Notes under the pieces: generated by a model
Databases searched by the model: none
Told to the model about the DNA's origin: nothing
What the model saw: the letters and a program-made list of their open reading frames with translations, nothing else
Position numbers and translations under genes: made by a program
Shown: in pieces, positions 1 through 5,894 of the stretch
Layout: each line of letters opens with the position of its first letter
How positions within the stretch are numbered: position 1 is the stretch's first letter
DNA from: JAZFYD01 sp036443405
GTDB lineage: Bacteria > Planctomycetota > PLA2
NCBI GenBank assembly: GCA_036443405.1
Contig: JAZFYD010000214.1
Span: 1 to 6,226 of the forward strand
Length of the DNA: 6,226 nucleotides
Reading direction: 5' to 3'

Positions 1-1
1 G

Positions 2-52
2 GTGATGCTGATCGGTCTCATCGCCTTCGGTTGGGGGGCCGGGCCGGATTGA
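2..52 (+). CDS. 3' end of an unidentified plus-strand gene (partial)
   Basis: Reading from base 2 on the plus strand gives a short hydrophobic tail, VMLIGLIAFGWGAGPD, followed by TGA at 50-52. It looks like the end of a C-terminal membrane helix with a short polar tail, which is why this frame is preferred over the arginine/glycine-rich alternative frame that ends at 67-69. The tail would converge with the hydrolase gene, whose stop codon begins 13 bp further on. Only 16 residues are visible, so neither the product nor even coding status is certain. Confidence 0.35.
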   Translation: MMLIGLIAFGWGAGPD

Positions 53-66
53 CCCTCGGTCCCGGC
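38..66. terminator. GC-rich stem-loop between convergent gene ends
   Basis: GCCGGG at 38-43 pairs with CCCGGC at 61-66. Three further inner pairs (44-46 with 57-59) form past a one-base bulge at 60. The stem sits across the stop codons of the left-edge gene and the hydrolase, where a bidirectional terminator would be expected. There is no T-tract on either side, so intrinsic termination is only a guess. Confidence 0.3.
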
Positions 67-878
67 TAGCCCACCTTCGGCGCCAACCAGTCCAGCGTCA
101 CGCGGTTGAACTCCTCGAACATCTCGACACACGCCAGGTGCGATGCGTGCGGTCCCTCGAACAGGTGGTACTCCGCGCCGGGGATCGCATCCGCCACCGC
201 CTTGCCGTAGCGCGGCGGGACCTGCACGTCCATCTCGCCCGCCGTTACCAGGACCGGGCAGGCGATGCCGGGAAGGCCCGCGGTCGCGTCGTGGGTCTTG
301 TCCGCGTGGATGTGGCCCAGGATGCCCTTCGGTTCGGGCGCCTCTGCCAGAAACGCCTCTTCCATGCCGGCCACGACGTCCGGGCTCTCCGCGAGAAACG
401 TCGGGCTCGTGATCCACATCAGCGCGTAGCGGATGAACGCCGGCAGGTCGTTCGCTTTCACCGGGAACTCGAGCGTCTCGATCATGCGAATGAACCACTC
501 GTCGGACTTCGCCCACGTCCCGTGGAGCTGCGCCGTCTTGACCCTATCGGGGAAACGAATCGCCATTTCCTGCGCGACGGTGCTGCCGAGGCTCAACCCC
601 GAGATGTGCGCGGACGGAATTTCGAGCGCGTCGAGCAGGGCAACGGCATCTTCGGCCATGCCCGCCATGGTGCAGGTCGTCGGATCCGCCGGCACCGTCG
701 AGCGCCCGACGCCGCGAGAGTCGTACACGATCGTCCGAAATCGCTCGGCGTACGCCGGAACCTGTGCCGACCAGAATCGATGATCGGCACCCGTGCCCAT
801 GATGAGCAGCAACGGCTCGCCTTCGCCCTGCTCCTCGTAGTAGATGTCGAGTCCGGTGGAAATCTTGGTGGTCGGCAT
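66..878 (-). CDS. Alpha/beta-fold hydrolase
   Basis: This 270-residue cytoplasmic protein has the full alpha/beta-hydrolase layout and normal family length. Early strands lead to the oxyanion-hole region LLLIMGTG (23-30), then YDSRGVGRS (52-60), a strong family signature before helix A. The nucleophile elbow is GLSLG (94-98) with Ser96. The acid is probably Asp217 in GEMDVQVP. The catalytic histidine is probably His247, in a SHLACVE context spaced like the usual GH....E motif, followed by EEFN. No signal peptide is visible. The overall look is closest to the 3-oxoadipate enol-lactonase (PcaD)-like esterase/lactonase group, but that group is broad and no pcaB/pcaC neighbours are present, so the substrate cannot be named. 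The ATG at 878 has no Shine-Dalgarno sequence but has TAAACT 6 nt upstream. The gene is divergent from the lipoprotein gene at 985 and is probably monocistronic. Confidence 0.93.
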   Translation of the reverse strand: MPTTKISTGLDIYYEEQGEGEPLLLIMGTGADHRFWSAQVPAYAERFRTIVYDSRGVGRSTVPADPTTCTMAGMAEDAVALLDALEIPSAHISGLSLGSTVAQEMAIRFPDRVKTAQLHGTWAKSDEWFIRMIETLEFPVKANDLPAFIRYALMWITSPTFLAESPDVVAGMEEAFLAEAPEPKGILGHIHADKTHDATAGLPGIACPVLVTAGEMDVQVPPRYGKAVADAIPGAEYHLFEGPHASHLACVEMFEEFNRVTLDWLAPKVG

Positions 879-884
879 GGGAAG

Positions 885-890
885 AGTTTA
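885..890 (-). promoter_or_regulatory. TANNNT -10 element, hydrolase (leaderless-type)
   Basis: TAAACT on the minus strand lies 6 nt (CTTCCC) before the ATG at 878. A transcript starting the usual 6-7 nt after a -10 would begin at the start codon itself. No Shine-Dalgarno sequence and no good -35 element are visible. Confidence 0.5.
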
Positions 891-910
891 CTCGTGGAGT
901 TGCGTCGTGG

Positions 911-937
911 GTCCCGGGTGTGGAGCGCCCGCGGGAC
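911..937. repeat. Inverted repeat in divergent intergenic region
   Basis: GTCCCG at 911-916 and CGGGAC at 932-937 are perfect 6-bp inverted arms 15 bp apart, so their centres are 21 bp apart, two helical turns. They lie in the 106-bp gap between the divergent hydrolase and lipoprotein genes, upstream of both -10 elements. This could be an operator for a dimeric regulator, or chance in GC-rich DNA. Confidence 0.25.
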
Positions 938-971
938 GACCTTTGTGACACGGGCCCCGTACCGTTGCGCA

Positions 972-977
972 TACCAT
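972..977 (+). promoter_or_regulatory. TANNNT -10 element, Big_5 lipoprotein gene
   Basis: TACCAT lies 7 nt (CAGGCGG) before the ATG at 985, close enough for a leaderless or near-leaderless transcript. The intervening AGGCGG is only a weak ribosome-binding match and sits too close to the ATG. TTGTGACA at 943-950 is upstream but its spacing is too long for a standard -35. Confidence 0.4.
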
Positions 978-984
978 CAGGCGG

Positions 985-1752
985 ATGCGATGGGTCCTGG
1001 CAATCCTGCTCTTGATCACGTGCGCAGCCTGCGGCGGGTCGGGCGCCGGGACCGACGATCTGGTCATCTTCCTCCTGCCTCAACAAGACATCGTCGTCAG
1101 TCGCGGGGAAATCGTCGAGATCGACTACGCCCACCGAACCGACGGCTCGGCCACGACGACGTTCGTGGCCACACCGCAAAGCACCTTCGTCTCCGAGGAG
1201 GGATTCGTCATCGCGGTGCGGGAGCAGGCACGCGGCGGCGTCCGCCAAACGCTGGAGTGGGACACAAGCGTCATCCCCACGAACATCTACATGATTCGCG
1301 CGCTGAGCGAAGACGCAAACGGCGCGCACAAGTCCGTCGCACGCGGGACCGTAAGCGTGGAGGGGTTCTCCTCCTCTCTCGCGCTTATCGACATCGAACC
1401 CGGCGACGGGGCCACGAACGTCAGCCGCCACACGCCCATCCGCATCGTGTTCAACGTGCTGCTCGATTCGCGCACGGTCGACGACATCGCGATCGAGGTG
1501 CGGCGAAGCGGTACGTTTTCAACGCGCCCCCAAGGGTTGTTCATCGTGGACCGCAACGTCGTGATCTTCGATCCCACGCGTACGACATCGGGCGACCCGA
1601 ATCCCGACGGGCTTCCGCCCAACAATGAGATCCGCATCACGGTTCGCGATTTCGACCCGGCGGACCCGCAAGGCAGCTACGTGCGAAACCTCAGCGGCGG
1701 CGCGCTCGTGGCAGCGGAAGCGCCCACCGTGACGTTCACGACGGGCGACTAA
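985..1752 (+). CDS. Lipoprotein with C-terminal Big_5 (SbsA-type) Ig-like domain
   Basis: This 255-residue protein is exported and probably lipid-anchored. Residues 1-15 are a type II signal peptide (Arg2, a hydrophobic run VLAILLLI, then TCAAC) with Cys16 as the likely lipidated residue. Cys13 at the -3 position is atypical but tolerated. Residues 17-24 are a short Gly/Ser/Thr linker. Residues 25-128 form a beta-rich region without a recognised family, possibly another Ig-like sandwich. Residues about 133-253 match the Big_5 pattern: IDIEPGDGATNVSRHTPI, then FN.LLD..TV, then NVVIFDPTR, and an ending TVTFTTG. Big_5 domains are structural or adhesive modules of surface proteins and carry no catalytic residues. 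A single domain on so short a protein suggests an envelope-anchored accessory protein rather than a long adhesin. The start is fixed by the signal peptide. The stop TAA overlaps the stop of the convergent amidase gene. Confidence 0.88.
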   Translation: MRWVLAILLLITCAACGGSGAGTDDLVIFLLPQQDIVVSRGEIVEIDYAHRTDGSATTTFVATPQSTFVSEEGFVIAVREQARGGVRQTLEWDTSVIPTNIYMIRALSEDANGAHKSVARGTVSVEGFSSSLALIDIEPGDGATNVSRHTPIRIVFNVLLDSRTVDDIAIEVRRSGTFSTRPQGLFIVDRNVVIFDPTRTTSGDPNPDGLPPNNEIRITVRDFDPADPQGSYVRNLSGGALVAAEAPTVTFTTGD

Positions 1753-2636
1753 CGCAGCCGTCGCTTGAATTCGGTCCAGGGGAAGTGCGCGCCGGGACAC
1801 ATCGTCGCGTCCACTTCGCCGTGGCGCACGACGTGGCCGCTGGAGATCTCGAACCTCGCCTGGAGTTTGCGCACCAACTCGACGAGCGCTCCGAGTTGCT
1901 CGTCCGACACGCGCTGCTGTTCGAAGTTGCCGACAACGACGACGCCGATGCCGTTTTCGTTCCAGAAGTTGGTGCGGTCGCCCGTGACCCGCGTGTGTGC
2001 CCCGTGGATCTGATGGAGCCACCGGTTGCCAACCTCCGTCTCGCCGTTGCCGCTCATCGTCCCGTTGCCGATGACGAAGTGGTATCCGCAGCCGTGATCC
2101 CAGCCACGACCCCGGTGAGCCTTGTCGATGTGGGCGCAGCAGTCGCGTTTGGTCGCCGTGTGGTGAACGACGATGCGGCTCCAGGGCCGGGCGCAACGGG
2201 CGGGCTCCCACGCGGCGGGCAGAGCCGTGGAAGGCTGCCTCTTGGCCACCGCGGGAACTACGAACGGCTCGGCTTTGGTGCGGCTCCCCAGATACGCGGC
2301 GCGGACAAGCTGGGCGTCGACTCCACGCAGGGAGTAGTCCTGGCCACGCCGGGCCAGCGGCGATCCCAGGTCGAGCTCCTTGCCGTTGACGTGCGCGACA
2401 CTCGTGCCGGGCGTGAACATGAGCGAATGCGGGGGGCTCGAAAGCTCGAGAAACCCGCGGCGATCCTCTCGGTAACGCATCTTGAGGTCGGCCGCCAGCT
2501 CGCGCAGGCTCACGAAATCCGTTCGCACACCGGTGGACTCGAGTTCCGACCGTGAGTGGGACGCGGGGTCCGCGCCCCGCTGGGTGGAGGCGCAGCCGGT
2601 CAGAATCAGGAGCCCAAAAAAACCTAACGCGCGCAT
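1749..2636 (-). CDS. N-acetylmuramoyl-L-alanine amidase (PGRP/Amidase_2 type) lipoprotein
   Basis: This zinc amidase should cleave the bond between MurNAc and L-Ala of peptidoglycan, acting from the periplasmic side of a membrane. The 295-residue form starting at ATG 2636 is chosen because GGAGGTG lies 3 nt before it; a TTG six codons upstream would overlap that ribosome-binding site. Residues 1-14 are a lipoprotein signal (MRALGFFGLLILTG) with Cys15. Residues about 39-115 resemble the copper amine oxidase N-terminal-like (CuAO_N1) stalk domain: FVSLRELAADL, then HVNGKELDLGSP. Residues about 145-295 are the amidase. Zinc ligands are His158 (VVHHT), His272 and Cys280 (RHGEVDATMCPG, 8 residues apart as in T7 lysozyme). 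Tyr185 matches the catalytic Tyr, and Thr278 replaces the T7 Lys, as in many PGRPs. All key residues are present, so an active enzyme is expected. It may serve wall turnover, recycling or attack on other cells; the sequence does not decide this. Confidence 0.92.
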   Translation of the reverse strand: MRALGFFGLLILTGCASTQRGADPASHSRSELESTGVRTDFVSLRELAADLKMRYREDRRGFLELSSPPHSLMFTPGTSVAHVNGKELDLGSPLARRGQDYSLRGVDAQLVRAAYLGSRTKAEPFVVPAVAKRQPSTALPAAWEPARCARPWSRIVVHHTATKRDCCAHIDKAHRGRGWDHGCGYHFVIGNGTMSGNGETEVGNRWLHQIHGAHTRVTGDRTNFWNENGIGVVVVGNFEQQRVSDEQLGALVELVRKLQARFEISSGHVVRHGEVDATMCPGAHFPWTEFKRRLR

Positions 2637-2640
2637 CGAC

Positions 2641-2647
2641 ACCTCCG
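2641..2647 (-). promoter_or_regulatory. Strong Shine-Dalgarno deciding the amidase start
   Basis: The minus strand reads CGGAGGTGTCG before ATG 2636, placing GGAGG 5 nt from the start codon. It makes 2636 the initiation site and contrasts with the SD-less starts of four other genes here. No convincing -10/-35 pair is visible upstream, so the gene may be read from the membrane-protein transcript. Confidence 0.7.
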
Positions 2648-2677
2648 AATCCAAGCCGCCCGATGGACGGCACTGTG

Positions 2678-2689
2678 AGCGCGCGCGCT
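2678..2689. repeat. 12-bp alternating GC palindrome
   Basis: AGCGCGCGCGCT is a perfect 12-bp palindrome of strictly alternating purine and pyrimidine, 42 bp upstream of the amidase start. It could bind a dimeric regulator or flip to Z-form, but GC-rich DNA makes such runs by chance. Confidence 0.35.
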
Positions 2690-2708
2690 TCGGCGGGGCA
2701 AATCAACC

Positions 2709-2723
2709 GTGGCCGTCGGCCAC
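2709..2723. repeat. Short hairpin, REP-like, GTC loop
   Basis: GTGGCC at 2709-2714 and GGCCAC at 2718-2723 form a perfect 6-bp stem with the loop GTC. It lies 15 bp from the tandem hairpins at 2732-2807 and shares their GTC loop and the GGC/GCC stem base, so it looks like a related, shorter member of the same cluster. There is no T-tract. Confidence 0.6.
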
Positions 2724-2731
2724 ATCTCAGG

Positions 2732-2769
2732 ACCGCTCCAACGGCGTCAGCCGTTGGGCCGGCAATGCT
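2732..2769. repeat. REP-like repeat unit 1 (38 bp, hairpin)
   Basis: This is the first of two adjacent 38-bp units. Inside it, CCAACGGC (2738-2745) pairs perfectly with GCCGTTGG (2750-2757) around the loop GTCA. It is identical to unit 2 at 34 of 38 positions. The size, the palindrome and the intergenic site resemble repetitive extragenic palindromes, a class moved by RAYT (TnpA_REP) transposases. No such transposase is in this window. Confidence 0.75.
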
Positions 2770-2807
2770 ACCGCTCCAACGCCGTCAGGCGTTGGGCCCG
2801 CAATACT
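2770..2807. repeat. REP-like repeat unit 2 (38 bp, hairpin)
   Basis: This second tandem unit is in the same orientation as unit 1. CCAACGCC (2776-2783) pairs with GGCGTTGG (2788-2795) around the same GTCA loop. Two of its four differences from unit 1 are the two sides of one stem pair (G-C swapped to C-G), so the 8-bp stem stays perfect. The unit ends inside the stop codon of the membrane-protein gene at 2806-2808, where it could also act as an mRNA-stabilising or attenuating 3' structure. Confidence 0.75.
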
Positions 2808-3186
2808 ACAGATCGGTTCCGAGTGCCGCGTAGATGAGCATGGCCGTGCACAGAAACGTGGATGCGGCCAGGATGACGCGGAAGAACATCTCGACGAGTT
2901 CGGTCCAGTAGCCACCACGGGTCCCGCTCATGTGAAATCGGACCTCGCGGTTCATCAGCGGTAGCCCAACCGCGAAGAACCAACTCAAACCCATCAGCAG
3001 CAACACGGTGCCGGCGAGACGCGCCCCGAGATGCCCGGTGAGCGCGAGCAAGACCGCCGCGCCACAGTTGCCGAGTGTCACCACGAGCAACACGCGCAAC
3101 AAAAGGCTGCTCCGGATCTGCACCCCCAACTGGTCCAGCAGCGATGCACCATGGGAGGGATCCTCGACCGGGAGATGCGGGCTCAC
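2806..3186 (-). CDS. Small three-helix integral membrane protein, unknown function
   Basis: I do not recognise this 126-residue protein. It has three predicted membrane helices, at about residues 28-50 (LLLRVLLVVTL...), 56-77 (ending WFFAVGLPL) and 100-121 (FFRVILAASTFLCTAML). A polar loop of about 22 residues follows helix 2 and contains MNREVRFHMSGTRGGYW. The amphipathic, charged N-terminus has no cleavable signal. The start used is GTG at 3186. It lacks a Shine-Dalgarno sequence but has TAGAAT 6 nt upstream; a second GTG at Val22 is a possible later start. The gene stands 100 bp after the response regulator and has its own -10, so it need not be part of that operon. Its 3' end runs into the hairpin repeats. 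It is accepted as real because of the coherent helix pattern and lack of a better gene here. Confidence 0.7.
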   Translation of the reverse strand: MSPHLPVEDPSHGASLLDQLGVQIRSSLLLRVLLVVTLGNCGAAVLLALTGHLGARLAGTVLLLMGLSWFFAVGLPLMNREVRFHMSGTRGGYWTELVEMFFRVILAASTFLCTAMLIYAALGTDL

Positions 3187-3192
3187 GGACAG

Positions 3193-3198
3193 ATTCTA
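3193..3198 (-). promoter_or_regulatory. TANNNT -10 element, membrane-protein gene
   Basis: TAGAAT on the minus strand lies 6 nt (CTGTCC) before the GTG at 3186, the same spacing as for the hydrolase gene. A TTGACT hexamer at 3227-3232 on this strand is 28 bp away, too far to be its -35. A leaderless or near-leaderless transcript is the simplest reading. Confidence 0.45.
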
Positions 3199-3260
3199 CC
3201 ACTGGTCCGCTACACAACTCCTTGGTAGTCAATAACTTCTGTCGATCTGCCGCACGGCCG

Positions 3261-3280
3261 CCCGTCCCTGGAAAGACGGG
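3261..3280 (-). terminator. Stem-loop just after the response regulator
   Basis: CCCGTC (3261-3266) and GACGGG (3275-3280) form a 6-bp GC stem with an 8-nt loop. It begins 6 bp past the stop codon at 3287-3289. No T-run follows on the minus strand, so it is at best a weak terminator or a 3' end stabiliser for the two-component operon. Confidence 0.4.
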
Positions 3281-3286
3281 TTGGGC

Positions 3287-3973
3287 TCAGTCCGCGAACT
3301 TGTAGCCCACGCCGCGGACCGTGAGGATCAGTCGCGGGTCGGTCGCGTCCACCTCGATCTTGCTACGCAGCTTGTTGATGAAGTTGTCGATCGTGCGGGC
3401 CGTCCCGTCGTAGTCGTATCCCCACACCTTGTTGAGAATCTGGTCGCGGCTCAGGACGCGGCCGCGATTCTCGATCAGATAGCGAAGCAACCGGAACTCG
3501 CGGGTCGAGACCTCCTTGGAATCGCCATCGACCTTCAGCGACTGGCCACCGATGTCCACCTCGATGCGGCCGCTGCGAAACACCTTGACGTCCGAATCCT
3601 GGGCCTGGGTCCGGCGGAGCGCCGCCTTGACCCGCGACACCAACTCGCGCGGCCCGAACGGCTTCGTCACGTAGTCGTCCGCGCCGAGGTCCAGGCCCAT
3701 GACCTTGTCGATCTCCATCCCCTTCGCGCTCAGCATGACGACGGGCAACGTCTTGTCGTGCTTGCGGATCGTGCGGCACACCTCGTAGCCGTTAAGCCGC
3801 GGAAGCATGATGTCCAACACCACGAGATCGGGGCGGTGCTGGAACACCATCTCGAGGCCGCGTTCGCCATCGGCGGCCTCCAGGACTTTGTATCCCTCAA
3901 ACCCGAGGCTCTTCTTGAGCCCGAGCCGAATCGCAGGATCGTCCTCGATGACGAGAATCACTGCGCCACTCAT
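3287..3973 (-). CDS. OmpR/PhoB-family response regulator
   Basis: This 228-residue cytoplasmic transcription factor has the standard family length. The receiver domain (about 4-120) has the acidic pocket Glu10/Asp11/Asp12, phospho-acceptor Asp54 (VVLDIMLP), switch Ser82 and Tyr101, and Lys104 in TKPF; all are intact. The winged-helix DNA-binding domain (about 130-227) has STREFRLLRYL, the LSRDQIL..VWG turn, the recognition helix around RTIDNFINKLRSKIE and the wing RGVGYKF. It should be phosphorylated by the kinase encoded just upstream and bind direct repeats as a head-to-tail dimer. Its ATG overlaps the kinase stop in ATGA, with GGAGG 7 nt before it, indicating translational coupling. The signal and regulon are unknown; PhoB is the closest well-known relative in pattern, but phosphate sensing is not shown. 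Confidence 0.96.
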   Translation of the reverse strand: MSGAVILVIEDDPAIRLGLKKSLGFEGYKVLEAADGERGLEMVFQHRPDLVVLDIMLPRLNGYEVCRTIRKHDKTLPVVMLSAKGMEIDKVMGLDLGADDYVTKPFGPRELVSRVKAALRRTQAQDSDVKVFRSGRIEVDIGGQSLKVDGDSKEVSTREFRLLRYLIENRGRVLSRDQILNKVWGYDYDGTARTIDNFINKLRSKIEVDATDPRLILTVRGVGYKFAD

Positions 3974-5886
3974 TTCGCCGCCTCCACCGTACGTTGGGCC
4001 GTTGTCCGTGCCCGCCCGGCAATGGGCAGGACCACGACGAAGCGGCCACCTCCACCGACCCTATCTTCCACGAGAATGCGGCCACCGTGAGCACGAACGA
4101 TGCTCCGCGCGATCGAGAGGCCCAGCCCGGTGCCTTCGACCCCTCGCGTGAGGTAGTCCTCGGCCCTGTAAAATTGCTCGAAGATCTTCGTTCTTTCGCC
4201 GATGGGCACGCCTTCGCCGTTGTCCTCGACCACGAGTTGCAGGCGGCCGCGATGGGGCTCCAGGCGGACCCGGATGTTGCGCTCGTCGGCCGGCGAATAC
4301 TTGTAGGCGTTGCTCAACAGGTTGCTGATGACCTCGGCGAACGCCTCCGGGTCGTGGGACACCGCCGGCTGATCCGCCGCGAACTCGAGGCGGAAGCTGT
4401 CGGCGTCGATGCCCGTCGCTCGAACGAACCGGTCGGCCTCGGCGCGCACGAGTTCATCCAGCGGCGCGGTGGTCCAGGTGAAACGGCGCTTGCGCGCGTC
4501 CAGACGACTGAAGTCCAGCACGCGTTGGATCAGCCGCACGAGGCGCTCGCTCTCCTGCGCGATGACTGTGAGGCACTCCTGGCGCTCCGCTTCCGTGTCG
4601 ATGTTCCCCGAACGCAACATGTCGGTGAACATGCGGATCGAGGTCAGCGGCGTCTTGAGTTCGTGCGACACGTTGCTCACGAACCCCGATTTCAGCTTCG
4701 CGAGTCGCAGCTCGCGCATGACAACGCGCGCCGTCAGGAATCCACCGGCAAAGATGCCGGCGACGCTGAACGCGATGATGTACCAATAAAACCTCTCGTT
4801 CGTGCGAGCCCGAGCTCGGACTGCAGCGCGCGACACTTCGGCGAACGCAACGTAGCCGGGCATGTCGGGAAGCGTGGTGACGTGGCTCCCTCGCGCGCCT
4901 TCGGCGCCGCGCACCACACCGATCTCTTTCAGCCCGGTAGCGGTCGCGGACGGACGCGCGCGCGCCACGACGCTCTTGATCACCAGATCGAGAACCGCGA
5001 GGTCCACCGCCAGCACCTGCATCGGCGCACCCTCACCGAGGTACCGAACAAAGAACGCGCTCTCGCCGGGACCGCGGCCACTGTAGAGCGCGGTCCGCCT
5101 GAGGGCGCGCAGGTCCAAGACCAACCGGATCAGCGTCACGAGCCGCGGGGACTCGCGCTCTTCCTGCGCCGTGACGATCCCGCTGTATCCATCGACACCC
5201 GCTGCGGCTCCGTCGAGTCGCTCCAGAAACGACTCGGCGCTGGCGGCCGGCAGGTGACCGGCGGCCCGATTCAGCACGCCGATCCATCGCGCGGACCGCA
5301 ACGTCTGTAGATCGAACAGCGGCGGATCCACAAACAACGGCGAGGACGCGAGCAGGAGCGCGAACGATTTGTCGGGATCGTTTTCGTCGCGCGCAAACGG
5401 AAATTGCCGGGCGAGTTCGAGGTCCTGGCGCGCCTTCTCAGCGGGGTTGTCGGGCACCGCGAAACGGCGGAACTGAACGAGTTGGCGCTCCGCCTCGGTG
5501 CGTGCCGCCCTGTCGTCCGCGTCGAGAAGATCACCCGGACGATACAACGGGTTGCCGAGAGGATCGCGGATCGTGCCGTCGACCTCGACGAGATACCCCT
5601 CGACAAACAGACCCTCGGCCTCGTCAGGCCAGTTTCGTTGGCGGCGGTCGAACGCGGCGGCCACAGCCCGGTCCGCACGATCGCTCAGTTCCCCTTCGAC
5701 TTCGTGCGCAAGCCGCAGTTTCACGAAACGCATCGCGTCGGCCGCCAGACGATCTTCGGCGCCCTTGCGTTCGTTCGAGATCGCGGTCAGCCCAAAGAGC
5801 GAGAGGAGGATCGCCTGAAACAGGGCCAGAAACACGACCACTACGACGATGCGCGTCTCGGTGGGAATTCGCCGCAGCCAGAACAC
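3970..5886 (-). CDS. Sensor histidine kinase with large extracytoplasmic domain, no HAMP
   Basis: This 638-residue inner-membrane kinase is the first gene of the operon and the partner of the regulator that follows. TM1 is at about 13-36 and TM2 at about 367-388, enclosing about 330 residues outside the cytoplasm that I cannot assign to a known sensor family. Parts of that domain are rich in Arg/Asp/Glu, with GYLVEVDGTIRDPLGNPLY near 97-115. Only about 20 residues separate TM2 from the phospho-acceptor His408 (SHELKTP), so there is no HAMP or PAS linker. HisKA is at about 398-465. The ATPase domain is complete: N-box Asn522/Asn526 (SNLLSNAYKY), G1 DNGEG (555-559), F-box IFEQFYR (568-574) and G2 GTGLGL (585-590). 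The start is GTG at 5886, required to include TM1. It has TACAAT 8 nt upstream and no clear Shine-Dalgarno sequence. An ATG at 5896 is out of frame. Confidence 0.95.
   Translation of the reverse strand: MFWLRRIPTETRIVVVVVFLALFQAILLSLFGLTAISNERKGAEDRLAADAMRFVKLRLAHEVEGELSDRADRAVAAAFDRRQRNWPDEAEGLFVEGYLVEVDGTIRDPLGNPLYRPGDLLDADDRAARTEAERQLVQFRRFAVPDNPAEKARQDLELARQFPFARDENDPDKSFALLLASSPLFVDPPLFDLQTLRSARWIGVLNRAAGHLPAASAESFLERLDGAAAGVDGYSGIVTAQEERESPRLVTLIRLVLDLRALRRTALYSGRGPGESAFFVRYLGEGAPMQVLAVDLAVLDLVIKSVVARARPSATATGLKEIGVVRGAEGARGSHVTTLPDMPGYVAFAEVSRAAVRARARTNERFYWYIIAFSVAGIFAGGFLTARVVMRELRLAKLKSGFVSNVSHELKTPLTSIRMFTDMLRSGNIDTEAERQECLTVIAQESERLVRLIQRVLDFSRLDARKRRFTWTTAPLDELVRAEADRFVRATGIDADSFRLEFAADQPAVSHDPEAFAEVISNLLSNAYKYSPADERNIRVRLEPHRGRLQLVVEDNGEGVPIGERTKIFEQFYRAEDYLTRGVEGTGLGLSIARSIVRAHGGRILVEDRVGGGGRFVVVLPIAGRARTTAQRTVEAAK
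3981..3985 (-). promoter_or_regulatory. Internal Shine-Dalgarno for the response regulator
   Basis: GGAGG on the minus strand lies 7 nt before the regulator ATG at 3973 and is embedded in the last codons of the kinase. With the ATGA overlap it supports coupled translation of kinase and regulator, with the ribosome-binding site possibly raising regulator output. Confidence 0.75.
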
Positions 5887-5894
5887 TCGCCGCC

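Noticed and set aside
138..1628. A 496-codon open frame on the plus strand across the hydrolase and lipoprotein genes
   Set aside because: Its translation is Arg/His-rich low-quality protein without domain signatures, and it runs antisense to the hydrolase and out of frame with the lipoprotein. Long spurious frames are expected in GC-rich DNA.
2637..2654. Upstream TTG start for the amidase (adds MDSEVS)
   Set aside because: Those codons contain the GGAGG ribosome-binding site for the ATG at 2636 and would put extra acidic residues in front of the lipoprotein signal.
1519..2706. A 395-codon minus-strand frame overlapping the amidase
   Set aside because: It is Arg/Pro-rich shadow sequence in another frame of the amidase gene, whose zinc ligands and lipobox clearly mark the true frame.
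2709..2807. CRISPR array or intrinsic terminator
   Set aside because: There are only two near-identical 38-bp units with no spacers between them, which excludes CRISPR. No T-tract follows any of the three hairpins, so a classical terminator is not supported.
3227..3232. TTGACT as the -35 for the membrane-protein gene
   Set aside because: It is 28 bp from the TAGAAT -10, and at 17-bp spacing the sequence is CGGACC, not a -10.
3994..5310. A 438-codon plus-strand open frame opposite the sensor kinase
   Set aside because: It is antisense to a kinase with every catalytic motif intact, and its own product shows no recognisable motif or plausible start signals.
3287..5886. Naming the two-component pair PhoB/PhoR
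   Set aside because: The regulator family fits and the promoter repeat has Pho-box geometry, but the kinase lacks the PhoR layout (HAMP/PAS) and has a large outer domain. No phosphate genes are nearby.
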